Source: Hyphodiscus hymeniophilus
Lineage: Eukaryota; Ascomycota; Leotiomycetes; Helotiales; Hyphodiscaceae
Reading direction: 5' to 3'
Assembly: GCA_016508695.1 (NCBI GenBank)
Contig: VNKQ01000008.1
Coordinates: 372,001 to 436,000 of the forward strand
Length of the DNA: 64,000 bases
The notes under the pieces: model-generated
The model's database searches: none
What the model saw: the letters and a program-made list of their open reading frames with translations, nothing else
Told to the model about the DNA's origin: nothing
Position numbers and translations under genes: made by a program
Shown: in pieces, positions 44,413 through 55,461 of the stretch
Layout of the letters: each line of letters begins with the position of its first letter
How positions within the stretch are numbered: position 1 is the stretch's first letter

Positions 44413-45198
44413 ATGGTAGGCGTAGAGGCAGAGGGGAGTGTTCTCAACAAGCCATTTGATACTTTTGCAACGTCGTAAGTATTCCACTTCACCAAACACC
44501 ATTCTACTAATTTCGATGGCAGGCTCCTCCACCTGTATGCTGGACCCGAAGTTGAGATCTGCATTGGATCTGCCAGTCACAAATATAGACTCCCGAAAGC
44601 CCTACTTTGTACGCAGGTCCCGTACTTCGCAGCCATGTTCCAGGAAGAACGCTTTCTGGAGGGTACCGAGCTGTCGGCAACACTAGAGGAGATAGACGGT
44701 GTGGTTTCAACTCGAAGCTTCGACATGCTAGTACAGTGGGTGTTCCATAACCGTATCGTCTTTGGCGACTTACCTCCTGCCGAATTGATTGGTGCATCAA
44801 TCGAATTTGCAAGGCTAGCAGACATGGTCGGCCTCACGGTTGTAGAGCCATTGATGGCAGAACACCTCAGACAGACCATCTTAGCCAACACGCCCGCTCA
44901 AGACAGTGTTTTCGCAACTCCACCAGATGAGCACACCTACCACCTCAGGCTGGAGCATATTCGTTCGGGGGTACTGTTGCGAAAGGGACATTCAGTGCGG
45001 ACGATGCTTGCATCAGCGGCGGTCAAAGGATATCTTCTTCGGAACCAAGGCAAAAATTTCAAGGAGGCCCAAGGGCTGCCAGATTTTGCGGTCGACGTTC
45101 TTAGAGAGGTAGGAGTTGCTCTAGAAAGTCTTGAAGCCGAGAAGCGGGGTATGACGTTTGCAGACCCGTTCAGCGGGCATAGGGTACACCTGCAATAA
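44413..45198 (+). CDS. BTB/POZ domain protein
   Basis: Exons 44413..44474 and 44523..45198 (intron GTAAGT..GGCAG, ACTAAT branch), 245 aa. After MVGVEAEGSVLNKPFDTFAT the BTB fold begins: LLHLYAGPEVEICIGSASHK, LPKALLCTQVPYFAAMF, then SFDMLVQWVFHNRIVF and a LIGASIEFARLADMVGL helix. The C-terminal ~90 residues are helical. BTB proteins mediate dimerisation or Cul3 adaptor binding; in ascomycetes they form a large, fast-evolving family. No adjacent gene suggests its partner. Confidence 0.82.
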
Positions 45199-46000
45199 GG
45201 TTTTAACAATACAAGCTGATTTGAGAGAAGCGCAAGGCCATCTACTTATTATGAGTGCTGCTTCAATGGACATGATTTTGGTATCGGCACAACGCAGCAA
45301 TTGAACTAGGGACTTGACTCAAAATTTCTGCCTCAAAGCCCAGCGTCACAGCCGTAGCATGTCGGATAAACGTGCATTCCAAATTTGTGCCTGTTAGCCT
45401 TGGGAGCGATTGCGGTCGATTCGTTATCTCCATTTATGAGGACGACCAAGTTGCACCATAGCGGCGAGACCTGCACATTCTTCAAGCCACCAACTGTGTG
45501 GAAATTATAGCATCTCTGATATCTCGACTGATATTGCTACCGCGGTATGGTCGCCTGGCTGGTGTTCATCCTGACTTCGAGCTGCGAAGCCCGATATGGC
45601 TCGCAACATACTATTGCTTCCTGATGCTTCCAAATCGTTACTGACAAATAGTTTTACCGTATGGAGGAATAGAAGTGCACATATGTCTAAAATTGGAGAA
45701 TGAAAAGGCAAAGTTTAGAGTATTATTGGTGAAGATCGACGACGAATTTGGGAACAAATCGGAACAAATCAAGGTCAGAAGAGGCTAGTTTACAAGTGGG
45801 AAGGTATTTCCATGCCTGCGGAAGGCAGGACAACCTCCCTTCATTCCTCATGGCCACACGAAACCATTGCCACCTTTCCAGACTCACTTCGTGCCATTCT
45901 GACTCAACGTGTACTGTAACTCCACACCGGCCGGTCTCTTTTTGTCCTTCGAACAGTATCACTCTGAATACGTACCTAGGGCAGTCCTACATTACTTTCA
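45199..46000. other. Intergenic region, about 800 bp
   Basis: No convincing ORF or repeat. It probably contains the BTB 3'UTR and the 5' region of the 3CxxC gene. Confidence 0.35.
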
Positions 46001-46555
46001 ATGTCGCTCTCGTCGCGTACGTCGAACCAACAGTCGAAAATGTCGATGAAGTCGAAACCTTGGACAAAACCCAAGCCACGCGTACAAGAATCAGACGAGT
46101 CATGGTCAATGTTTCCAGCATTGCACGACAGCGTTATCCGCCTAGTTGAGGAGGAAGATCTCTCCTTTTCTTTCTTCGAAGATGACGATGACTATGGCGC
46201 TATCGAGGAATACGATACGACTATCATGGGACGCTTCAAATGTCTGAATAAAGTCTGTCGTCAGCGCGGATGGACAAGCAATCTAGTTGCTATTACCATA
46301 CGGATGTACACCGAACAGAGATACAACGCCCGGGTGTATCACCAACGCTGCAAAAGCTGCAAAAGCATCAGTCACCCTGTCCCCGATAATTCATATGCAG
46401 AGAGGATTGCGTATCGTCTCAAAAAGTGGAGTGGGATAGAGATGGAGCAACCCTTCTACAACGACCGTGAGACTGAGCGTCCACATGAGAGCGATCTTTG
46501 CGAAGGCTGTAAGCACGGCCACTGCAGGCTAGCTAGGAGCACCTTCTCCGGTTAA
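46001..46555 (+). CDS. 3CxxC-type zinc finger protein
   Basis: 184 aa from ATG 46001 (ATG 46040 also possible). The domain starts GRFKCLNKVCRQRGW, continues with RMYTEQRYNARVYHQRC, then KSCK, and ends DLCEGCKHGHC, giving the three CxxC knuckles plus a final CxxC of the zf-3CxxC family. An acidic stretch (EEEDLSFSFFEDDDDYG) precedes it. Animal members of the clan are receptor-transporting proteins; fungal ones are uncharacterised. Confidence 0.8.
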   Translation: MSLSSRTSNQQSKMSMKSKPWTKPKPRVQESDESWSMFPALHDSVIRLVEEEDLSFSFFEDDDDYGAIEEYDTTIMGRFKCLNKVCRQRGWTSNLVAITIRMYTEQRYNARVYHQRCKSCKSISHPVPDNSYAERIAYRLKKWSGIEMEQPFYNDRETERPHESDLCEGCKHGHCRLARSTFSG

Positions 46556-46888
46556 GATGCTGTCCTCCAGGGTGGAAAAGAACGGAAGATTCGACGAGGA
46601 ATTAGGTCCGAGAGATGGCAGGATCACCAGTATGCCAGTAAGAAACGGCACTTTGCAAGTATGAGACAAGAGTGTGTACTTCAACAATCTGTCTTTAAAG
46701 ACTGTTGACGCGCTTTCTTTTATGGCGCTTTTGTCTCCTTTCTCTTTCCGTACCCAGCAGTCTTTGTTCCCACTGAACAAATAGTGTATATCAATCCTCT
46801 TTAATAGCGAGCCGCAGGATGGAAATGGATTAATGGAAAGATTCGCTACGTATACGTCAGTGCTTCCAAGTGTATATCTTTGGACTCC
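46556..46888. other. Short intergenic region
   Basis: 3' flank shared by the 3CxxC gene and a small minus-strand ORF; nothing else seen. Confidence 0.3.
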
Positions 46889-47134
46889 TTACGTCTTGTT
46901 TCCTGGGTTTTTCTGTGACGCCTCCCATATCTCTTGATCTCGTTGGTTCAAGGCTTTCACAATAGCTTTGAACTCTTCCAAATGTTCCTCATTGTGTCTC
47001 TTAAGCCCATACGAGTTCATCATATTGTTCACATCCGTGAAGCCTCCAGCTTTGACCGATTGCGATATCGACCTATCTTTCGGTTGGACATTGGTGGAGG
47101 ATGTAGCGCGTTGAGTTGTTGTGTTGGAGGACAT
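46889..47134 (-). CDS. Hypothetical 81-aa helical protein
   Basis: Single ORF from ATG 47134: Ser/Thr/Gln-rich N-terminus, then a charged helix around NSYGLKRHNEEHLEEFKAIV and RDQEIWEASQK. No family is recognised. It lies inside the pair of inverted TIR-like copies. It could be a short gene or a fragment. Confidence 0.4.
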   Translation of the reverse strand: MSSNTTTQRATSSTNVQPKDRSISQSVKAGGFTDVNNMMNSYGLKRHNEEHLEEFKAIVKALNQRDQEIWEASQKNPGNKT

Positions 47135-47714
47135 GGTTTTCGTACGCCTCGAGCGACTGGCGAAAAGGGACAGCTTGGATGGATTCGACGATACTATAAC
47201 TTACCAAGGAGATGTTCCGGTATGTGAAGTTTTTGGCAGAGAGAGCGGGGCTGCCCCCCCGCGTGACCATTTTACGCCACACACACGTGAATAAGCCTGA
47301 AATTCTGGCTAAGTACGATATAGCGAGCTCGGATGTGAACATAGTAAATTTGTATCTCGGCTAATGTATATTACTAAGCACTAAAACATGTCGACCCTCC
47401 TATACATCGGCGTAACTCCCGGACTACATTTTGTTCCTCTCTGAGCTTCTTGAGAATTTAGAGCTATAGTATTTCGTAATAGGGCCTTTCCCTAAGTACT
47501 CCGAATTTCAAAAAGACCTTAAAGGCCTTGATTAAACAAGGGGGGATAGCGAAAGCAGTGATCAGTAGTGTGATTAATATAATCGATAGTATAATCAATT
47601 GTATACTTTTTCTTGTTACTAAGTAGCCTCCTTAGGGAGAAACATTTAAAGAAGGTAAGAAATCAATAACGACTTTATAGATTTACGTGGAAAAAAATAA
47701 TAATTCCAAAACTA

Positions 47715-47763
47715 TCGATTTGTTTCGTCACGGGGTGCGTTTCGCTACGTAGGGACAGACGTT
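47715..47763 (-). repeat. TIR-like repeat copy 2 (inverted)
   Basis: Reads CGATTTGTTTCGTCACGGGG then TGCGTTTCGCTACG and ends GACAGACGTTA. Its reverse complement matches copy 1 at 39329 almost throughout. The two bracket about 8.4 kb that contains the Fot1 relic and five genes. Confidence 0.65.
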
Positions 47764-48119
47764 ATTTCGTAGTTTTAGCTATCCCCCTGTTAAATTATGA
47801 TCAACAATCTGTTTTTGAATTTCGGGGCAATGTTATAAAGCTTTACTAGGAGAACATAATATGCCTATACTTTTCAAATATAGAGGATAAGATAACTTTA
47901 ATGCCGAATTTATCCGGATAAAAGGAGGGAGAGCATGGAAAACGCCAAGAGTTTAGCGATAATTTAGCGAGCTTACGTAATGTAATTAGAGCGTCACTAA
48001 ATTAATATATGGTAATCACATAAGGTGTGTTAGGAGCGAGGTCCTCTTCTAGGTGAGTAAAGCGAGTGCGTTTCGCGAGATTGTGGGGTAATAGTTAAGG
48101 AGCCGAGCCATCTTCTTCT

Positions 48120-48420
48120 TCGGGAATAAAGTGTGACGTACTGACTTAGACCCAATTCAGACTCGAATTCGGAGGGTATTCGGAACACGTGACCCTGGGA
48201 GATTAGAGGGGTTGTCGATCCACATGGTGCGACACAGCAGTCTAGTTCTTCGGGTCATATATAAGGGCACCTTAGTGTATTCTAGTTACTCCCCTTATAC
48301 TTTAGCTATCTTTCGTATTAGACTTATAAATTCAGTATATTCAGCCTACTTACGCACTCTCATATATCTCTAAGTAGCCGTACGGCGATTTGTGTCGTTA
48401 TATAAAGGATATAACTATCG
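48120..48420. repeat. Possible solo LTR
   Basis: A promoter-like TATATAAGGG around 48260 sits in the middle of a segment that begins near TGTGACGTACTGAC and is followed by a short U3/R/U5-like composition. Ends are not defined and no coding retroelement is attached. Weak call. Confidence 0.3.
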
Positions 48421-48907
48421 AGGTTGTCTATAGCTTTATTAAAAGATTCACGCAATGTATAAAGCCACTAAAGGGTGCGCTTAGTGTAAGAAGATTTTAT
48501 TGAGACATAAAGGGAGATGTAATAGATGTAATCTCTAAAATTCTACCCTTCGTTAGCATAAGACTGCAGATGAGTAGTGGCGAGTAATTCCGTAGTTGAC
48601 GTCACCTATCTTTAATTAGTCTGGTGCGGGGTAATATCCTAATGATTGGATGGCAGAAAAAGTATGACTTAATTATTGGCCAGCAATTTCGAGGATCGTC
48701 GGTCCACGTACGTCAATTTAGCGTTTGGGTTTAAAGGAAAGAGATTGTCGTAAGAAAGTCGCAGACCATTGCATTTTTAATAAGTTGGTTTCCACAGCCA
48801 TTTGTTTTCTCCTTGTAACCAAGTAGGCCATAGGTTCGGGCTTTATGCAACGGTAAGCTGACTTAACTATGGGAAACGAAAGGCCGCACCTTACATAATA
48901 GTACCAG

Positions 48908-50151
48908 ATGCAGACACAAGGAGACGGCTCAGCCGAAGAGCCACTCAATCGAGAACCCAAGCCTCAAACTTTGATCGCTGAGTATGTATAAATTGCATTG
49001 CTTTCCCTCAGGCTTATTGAGCTGGACGTACTAATTTCGTGGCTATTCAGTTTCTTAACACCAATCGGGGACGCATGCTATGACCGTAATCATGGTCCTA
49101 TACAGCATCTTTCGATCGAAAAGCACCGAGTCGTCGTGAACGGCCTCGTCGCACAGACACTCAACTTGTCCATAGCCGAGCTGAAAGAAAATTTTTCTCA
49201 GCACACCGTTATCTGTGCTCTGCAATGCGCGGGTAATAGACGGCACTCGATGCGAACAAGAATAAAAGAAGTGCAAGGCATTGATTGGTTTGATGCTGCC
49301 ATCCTGAATGCAGAATGGACTGGTCCGCTGCTACGAGATATATTAACAGAGGCAGGAGTGCAAGGTAGTCAGACTACGGATTTGTATGTGCATTTAGCAA
49401 GTACTCAGACGAAGGTACAGGATGATGAGTGGTATGGATCAAGTATTCCTTTGGCTATGGCGCTAGACAAGGGAAGGGAAGCAGTTTTGGCTTTGAAGGT
49501 ATGTTCCCCCGTTCCTACCAGAGCATATAATAATATCATCAGATGAACGGAGAAAGTCTGCCGGATAACCATGGGTTCCCTATTCGCGCCATTATACCAG
49601 GCATCATTGGGGCGAGGAGTGTGAAGTGGATAGACAGGATCACTGTGGCTGAGAGAGAGTCTCCCAACTTTTATCAACAGCGTGATTACAAGGTCCTACC
49701 TCCCAATGCAACGGATGCGGAATCAGCAGCCAAATTTTGGGAGAAAGTGCCGCCAATGATGGAGAATGTCATTAATTCAGTGGTTATCGTTCCAATTGAC
49801 AACGACACAGTTGAGCGTTCCGATGATGGAACGATTACGATTAAAGGATATGCGGTTCCCCAAGGGGAACACGGCCCTGTGGTCAAAGTAGAGGTAAGTT
49901 GTGACGACGGTGCTAGCTGGACGGAAGCTAGGCTTGGGCCTAAACAGAAGTGGAGTTGGGTGCTCTGGGAGGCAGTTGTTCGAGTGGAACCAGGAGAAGG
50001 GATACGTGTATTCAGCAGGGCGACAGATGAGGGCGGGCATTCGCAGACAGAGTGCAGAAGCCAGTGGAACTTACGAGGCATAGGGTACAACGGGTATGAA
50101 AGTCGCACAGGAGTGAAGATTCTGTGCACAAAGGAAGAATGTGCCAATTGA
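48908..50151 (+). CDS. Sulfite-oxidase-like molybdopterin oxidoreductase
   Basis: Exons 48908..48981, 49051..49498 and 49543..50151, 376 aa. Introns are GTATGT..ATTCAG (ACTAAT branch) and GTATGT..CATCAG. Exon 1 ends TLIA and joins DFLTPIGDACYDRNHGP, the standard entry to the molybdopterin domain. The Mo ligand lies in VICALQCAGNRRHSM. Then come EWTGPLLRDIL, a substrate-loop DDEWYGSSIPL, PLRAIIPG-like IRAIIPGIIGARSVKW and the C-terminal dimerisation domain with GVSCDDG-like KVEVSCDDGASW. No heme b5 domain is present, as in plant-type enzymes. The reaction is sulfite to sulfate if canonical. It stands alone among orphans, so cargo status is inferred. Confidence 0.9.
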
Positions 50152-51110
50152 GTACGATTTTATATAGATCATAAACAGCGAGAATATCTTATTCTATACA
50201 GTGTTAGTATTTTAGAGATATAACATAGTTACAGGCATACCCTCTGAGAACGATGAACTGCGGCGTTAGTGAATTTCATGACGTGTCTTGTGATCTAGTA
50301 GCATGGCGAATCATAACTCTTCCTCGGGGCGAGTCTCCTCTAGATTCTGCTTCAAAACCTCCTCGCAAAACCTCTTCGACCTTCTAAGTCGCGGAAAAAT
50401 GCTTCTAGCCAGAGTGAAAATTTCTAATAAAAAGCCTGTATCTTCGGAAGGCCGGGATGAGCTATCCAAATAAATAGCGTCAGGGCTCCGCATTACAAGT
50501 TAACGTGGCCACGACTGCATCGTACTCAGTGAAATTCGTCCGAGCGTACAGAGCGAAGCGTAATGCCCAATCCATATCGCGTACCTCTTCATCTCTAACA
50601 TTTTACTGATCCTGTGCGATTACGGGTTCGAGAGGTCCAGCTTGGCTTCAATTCTCAGTAAAGCAGACGAGATGATCACACAACGTCAGAAGGATAAAAG
50701 GATCGCAGTTGGGATCGCGTCGAAAAAGCCGATCCATTCAGAAGGCGAAGGAGACGTCTTAACCGGCGTGAGAACAGAGGCGGAGGCGGGAGCTGATATA
50801 GCTGGACGCCCCGCCTCGACTCACAGATGGGCGCCATAGAGCGTCCAGAAAGTAGCACGGATCCCCCGCCAGAACCAAGCCTAGCAGTTTGGACGATCGT
50901 GTATCTTGATCTATTGCATTAGTGTTCGTTACCCAGTAGCCCCAGGTTAAATACTGGCATCCTTTGTCTTAGTGTGTCAGAGCTCTCAGCGCTACAGATA
51001 AGTGTCATGCAGACCACACAGGGGTATGTCTAAAGAGTGAAGTAATAAACGTGCTTTCAACCACTTACCGTTCTAAGGGGAAAGTGGCGGAGACACGTCC
51101 CTATAAAATG
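50152..51110. other. Gene-free accessory DNA
   Basis: No ORF with coding character, no clear repeat. Likely 3' region of the molybdoenzyme and degraded sequence. Confidence 0.35.
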
Positions 51111-51111
51111 A

Positions 51112-51878
51112 TCAGACATTCCAATCTTTCTTTACCTTGCCCCCTGAGCTAACGAAGCCTGAACCGCATGCTCTTCGTCTATAAGACCCTTGAACTATAT
51201 TCTGAGGAGTATAGCTTTCTATCTTTCTTGTCCAGAGCTCCAAGGCTAAGATGTGATCTCTTACTACTGTATCCGTCTTACGAATAAATTCTCCTTCTAG
51301 AGGTATTTTCACCTCGTGAACATTGGATTGGAAAGTCACAAAACTATACAGGTAGTAGCCTACCCATTATTAACAGTTTCCCGGTCATTCTCTAGAATGT
51401 TCTTGTGTATGCAGATCCTTTTTAATAGAAGGCGTAATATCTGGTTGCACGGCTTTAAGGAATATAGGGACGCTGGAAGCAGAATTGCGGAGACTTAGGA
51501 TGATAGTGCTCCACACAATAGAATGGGCCTCGACATATATAGCCCGGCTTGTCAGGAAAATTGCACCAATGGAAGGTACGTCCAAGGAGGGCTCGACTGC
51601 TGTCTCTGCCGACCCTTTGCATAGGGACCGGGGCCTAATGTATGAGCATAAACACGCATCACCTTCAGACGTTGCCTCTGGTGATTTACGTAGATAATGC
51701 GGCATTTCAATGATAGTGTCCGTCCAAAAGACATATAAGCAGATAAGAGAACATAGCTCTCGCGGTATACTAAGAAAAGGTATCTCGGTAGATGGTAACT
51801 TACTCTTGATGTCTCTGTTCCGGTACCCAACCTGAACATAATTTCATACAAAAGAATTTCTGAACAGGGCTTTGGCAT
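51112..51878 (-). pseudogene. Possible relic of an F-box/DUF7730-like gene
   Basis: One minus-strand frame contains FLTSRAIYVEAHSIVWST and then helices with FLKAVQPDITPSIKK, which resembles the 'TCRQIYxEAxxILYS' core of fungal F-box-associated proteins. The surrounding frames are broken by several stops and frame changes. Not convincing as an active gene. Confidence 0.3.
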
Positions 51879-52387
51879 TACGGTTTTGAGCCTTTTTTCA
51901 TACTAACAATCAGAACCAGAGCAGGGCTTAATGGTGGCGTACAGCAGGACACAAAACATTTGGACGTCACGAGGCAAAGAGATTAGCGATGGTTTTTTGA
52001 CACAAAGATGTACGTATCTGACGTCATAAGGCAAAGAAATCAACGATGTTTTGACGCCCCATTGCTGGCCTAGCAACAATTGCACAACTATAGCTGATGT
52101 TTATTTCGTTGATCCTTCGTCTAATACATGTTTGCAACAGTCCGTAATGCTGTCGAAGATTTCGGCTTCCACCAGGGATCCGCGTCTACTAGCGTTAGCA
52201 CCATAAAGTCACCAGATGGGATGGACACATACGCATATGTATAGCAGGCAGTTCAATCCGAGTTCTTGCATGAGCCTTCCTTTGGTGGCTAACCAGATGC
52301 TGCTTGTTTCGCCTGTTGAGGGCTTCATCCAAATCGACCTGATCACTGTGCGTAAACGAATTCATCAGAGCGGGATAGCCTAAAATT
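51879..52387. other. Gene-free accessory DNA
   Basis: Two short related direct segments (about 51962-52015 and 52016-52070) contain GTCACGAGGCAAAGAGATTA-like and GTCATAAGGCAAAGAAATCA-like sequence with a shared ACGATG(G)TTTT. They look like a small local duplication. No gene seen. Confidence 0.4.
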
Positions 52388-52992
52388 TCATTCAGCTAAT
52401 TTCCCATAAAAGCTGCATATTTGGCCGTTCAACTTACCAAGGGGCAGCTCATGTCCAAGGTCGATCTGCCAAAAATGCCACGTTTTCCCATATAACCCAA
52501 CGACTTCTTTCATAGCGGCAAGCTCGGCTTTCTCCCACTCCTCCACCTCCCAACCATCTGATTTAGGGCATATTAACATCCCCGATTTTACCTCAAACTC
52601 ATGCGAATGCCTGAATATGTTCGAGTTAGTGTTTGGAGTCATGAGTATGTGTGGTATCCACGAATTTATCACAGCTTCTGCTCGTCAGGATCCAACGTGA
52701 TATACACTTGTTTAGGTACCATGTACTCGACGCCAATCAATCGGGCGTCTTTCGCGTTAGAATCATAGATTAGACACTGTCGGAGGTCTGTTGAGACAGC
52801 AGTCAGTGTACACGTGTTATGGAAGGGAAAGGCACTTGACTTACTCTGGCGAACATGGGAGCAAAAGTGGTTCGCTTCTACAAACCGTGTGATTCCACTG
52901 CTAGCGTCTTCGGTGTACACGTGAAGTGCGTTGAGGAACTCACACACGTTGTGGAGTGGCTTAAAATCCTGCCACACGATTAGCTGCTGCAC
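52388..52992 (-). CDS. DUF1264 (oil-body-associated protein-like), N-terminus unresolved
   Basis: Recognisable exons: up to 52845 (from at least 52992), 52673..52787 and 52388..52610. Introns are GTAAGT..CAACAG and a weak GTGATA..TTCAG. The joined product reads WQDFKPLHNVCEFLNALHVY, VEANHFCSHVRQN-LRQCLIYD, DARLIGVEYMVPKQV, EQKL-HSHEFEVKSGML, VGLYGKTWHFWQIDLGHELP and LGK. This is the DUF1264/OBAP family, associated with lipid droplets in plants. There is no ATG before WQDF in this frame. ATG 53050 (MTSTTTIGP) with a 37-nt intron would fit but is short for an intron. The start may be lost. Confidence 0.75.
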
Positions 52993-53050
52993 GACACAAT
53001 GGGCCGATTTGAAGGTGTATTACAGGACCGATCGTGGTGGTTGATGTCAT

Positions 53051-54666
53051 TTTTCTATGAGAAGTAGAAGATTGGCCTTCGTTCGTGTTAAGGAGGGACG
53101 AGACTCTGTATATATATCTTTGCCCCAGACGACCCAAATTTAAATCGGGTCAAACTTCTCCATTTTTCTGACTGCAAATAATTAATCCGACCCATGTGAA
53201 AATAGCTATCTTGTCGCCACATTCGAAATGTACGCTCTGCGCATAGCGGAATGTAGATCGATTACCAGGGAGGGTAAATCTATCTCCCATCTCTACGTCA
53301 TACCCATCATAGCATTGCGTAAGATCGGATCACCTCTTGAATACCATTCTGAAAATTGTATCGTTCAAGGCAGCGTAGCCCAATTTGAAAGGGAAGCAGA
53401 ATATGGTCTTGTGCGCTTAGACAACCGCAGTCACTAGCAGAATCGGCTTTCAGCGCACGGCACTGCGTTGTATCAGAATGTGGCCATTTTGTGCTTCGCT
53501 TGAAACGGATGGTGCATCTCGGAGCATGTCGGGGAGACGGGAGTTTTCGGACAGGGCGTAGTCGCTAGCCACATATTTTGAAGCCAGAAGCTTTATTATA
53601 TAAGATATGCGTTTTACGGAGATTTTACCGTAACTCCTGCATCAGCTTACCAGAAATCCTTGATCGCCTGATTAGAGGTACCAAAATATATGGCAATTGT
53701 CGCATAACAAAGCGCGCCCAGCCGCCACAAGGCTAATAACTACTTCTCAATATCGTAAAGAGGCTCGAAAGCCCAGATCCGATCATTCTGTGAGTTTAAA
53801 AGGCGTAAAATGCTTGGTGGTAGTCCTTTAGGCCAAGGTGTTACATTATTTCATAAAAAGAGGCCCTTAACAAATCAGGGAGTAGCGACGACGAGATGGT
53901 AAATTTCGGAGATAGTTGATTAGGGCTCTCCGAGAATAGCACAAATACACAACTAATATAAAATTAGGAGAAATTTCAATGCGCTTACAAAGTTACAGCT
54001 ACTTAAAATCAAAGTACCTATGATTTGTCTCGTCACGGGGTGCGTCTCGGCACGCCGGGAGAGACGTTAGATTGGAAATGAGATTTTTCTAGACTTACTT
54101 TCGAAAACTTCTGTGAATGATTGAAAGAACTATCACTCAAAAGCTAGTTGTTGAGCCACCCTAGTACCGTGGTTCTGGCCTAACAACTTCCTCAATATCC
54201 CACTGCTTCTTGAACCTCGCAGTCTATCCACGGCTTCGACAGTGTAGGTCCGTCAAGATTAGAGCTCACCAGAGCATGAATCGGAAGTATTTTCAGTGCA
54301 ACAACAGATGCTAATAGTAAGGTGAGTTACACTGTCCCATCGTAGATATGAAGAGTAGGATGGCTAAAGGACGGGAGCCTTTTCCTTCCAGTCATTTGCG
54401 TTCACAGAAAAAGTATTATTCGCAACACAAGACATATTTGAGTCCACACAACACTTCGTGCCGCCCGTCAAATATCATGTGTACTAGCTACAGGCAGTTG
54501 TGTTCATCTTAACTATATAAAATACATAAGAGAGTAATGCATAAAAGTTATTCGATACTAGCCCAGCTAGTAATCTGTGAATCCTCGTTTGCACAGCGAA
54601 TCAAACCCGATGAAATCTAGTATGTTTAGAACATAACCCGACTAAATTGTGGGGCGACGTGACTTG
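53051..54666. other. Repeat-bearing gene-free stretch
   Basis: Includes a TATATATAT stretch near 53108 on the promoter side of the DUF1264 gene, a degenerate copy (53595-53750) of the segment at 39600-39745 with shared GCGCGCC and GCCACAA(A)GGCT(G/A)ATA words, and TIR-like copy 3. A plus-strand open frame at 53228-53437 is not supported. Confidence 0.45.
54022..54068 (-). repeat. TIR-like repeat copy 3 (inverted)
   Basis: GATTTGTCTCGTCACGGGG then TGCGTCTCGGCACG and ending GAGACGTTA matches copies 1 and 2 with RIP-like transitions. Its left flank ACTTAAAATCAAAGTACCT recurs at copy 4. Confidence 0.55.
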
Positions 54667-55461
54667 CTAAAAGTTCAAAGCCAGACATCTTTTATTGATC
54701 TTCTTGTTGACGACTGATTCGAGAAGGTTTCCAGTATCTTCGTGTGTGGAGTCATAACCTGGAGGTGCTATAGAACGGTCTACCAGGCATTCGGCGCAGA
54801 CGGCATTTGCTAGTGGGCTCTTAGCCAGTAGAGGCCTGTTCTTCACCGAGGCGAAAGGCATGCTTCCCGTATCAAGGTCGGAAAGTTCCTCTTTTGGGTA
54901 ACGAGCCGTATGTCGCTTCACGACATAGGGCTCGTGTCTGAAGAATCTGCAGTATTCGACAATTTCTCGACCGTGCTGGAGGATTATGAAGTTCTCCGCA
55001 GGAATAGCTGACATTTTGAAAATCTCGTCGGGATCTCGAATCCGCGTGACGGTTATGAACTCGAGGGTAGCCGTAAATGCGCGAATCTCCACGAGTTTTG
55101 GCTTACACCCGAATATAAAGCCCAAGTCCCTAATGACGTCGGTGTAAGGTCGAGGGTCAACGTGCTTTCGGGCCCAGGAGGTCTTCGGATTATAAACTCC
55201 TTTAAGATCTAGGCATGCTACACAAGAAACGAAGAACACATCCAAGTCATCAAGTGCGTTATTGAAGCTTTCGACCGCTTTGCATAGGTCGATACTCGGG
55301 ATTACCGGTCTCCCATCCGCACTTATCAAAGGCAAAGAGGTGCCATCTTTCCAGCCTAAAGCGATCGGGCTCCCATTTACCCAGTTGAGCTTTAGCCGTA
55401 ACGCTGCAACTCTGCTATAGTTGTAGCAGATCATGGCTATATTCAGATGAAATGAAGGCAT
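54667..55461 (-). CDS. Hypothetical protein
   Basis: Uninterrupted 264-codon ORF with ATG 55461. Mixed alpha/beta composition with pieces such as WVNGSPIALGWKDGTSL, VEIRAFTATLEFITVTR and ENFIILQHGREIVEYC. No signal peptide, membrane segment or known motif. It lies alone between TIR-like repeats. The C-terminal CLALNF ends at TAG 54667-54669, so a longer original protein is possible. Confidence 0.5.
   Translation of the reverse strand: MPSFHLNIAMICYNYSRVAALRLKLNWVNGSPIALGWKDGTSLPLISADGRPVIPSIDLCKAVESFNNALDDLDVFFVSCVACLDLKGVYNPKTSWARKHVDPRPYTDVIRDLGFIFGCKPKLVEIRAFTATLEFITVTRIRDPDEIFKMSAIPAENFIILQHGREIVEYCRFFRHEPYVVKRHTARYPKEELSDLDTGSMPFASVKNRPLLAKSPLANAVCAECLVDRSIAPPGYDSTHEDTGNLLESVVNKKINKRCLALNF

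Larger units (their letters stand above)
47135..48907. other. Degenerate transposon-rich stretch
   Basis: AT-biased, stop-rich sequence in all frames. It includes the inverted TIR-like copy at 47715-47763 and an LTR-like segment around 48120-48420. Confidence 0.5.
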
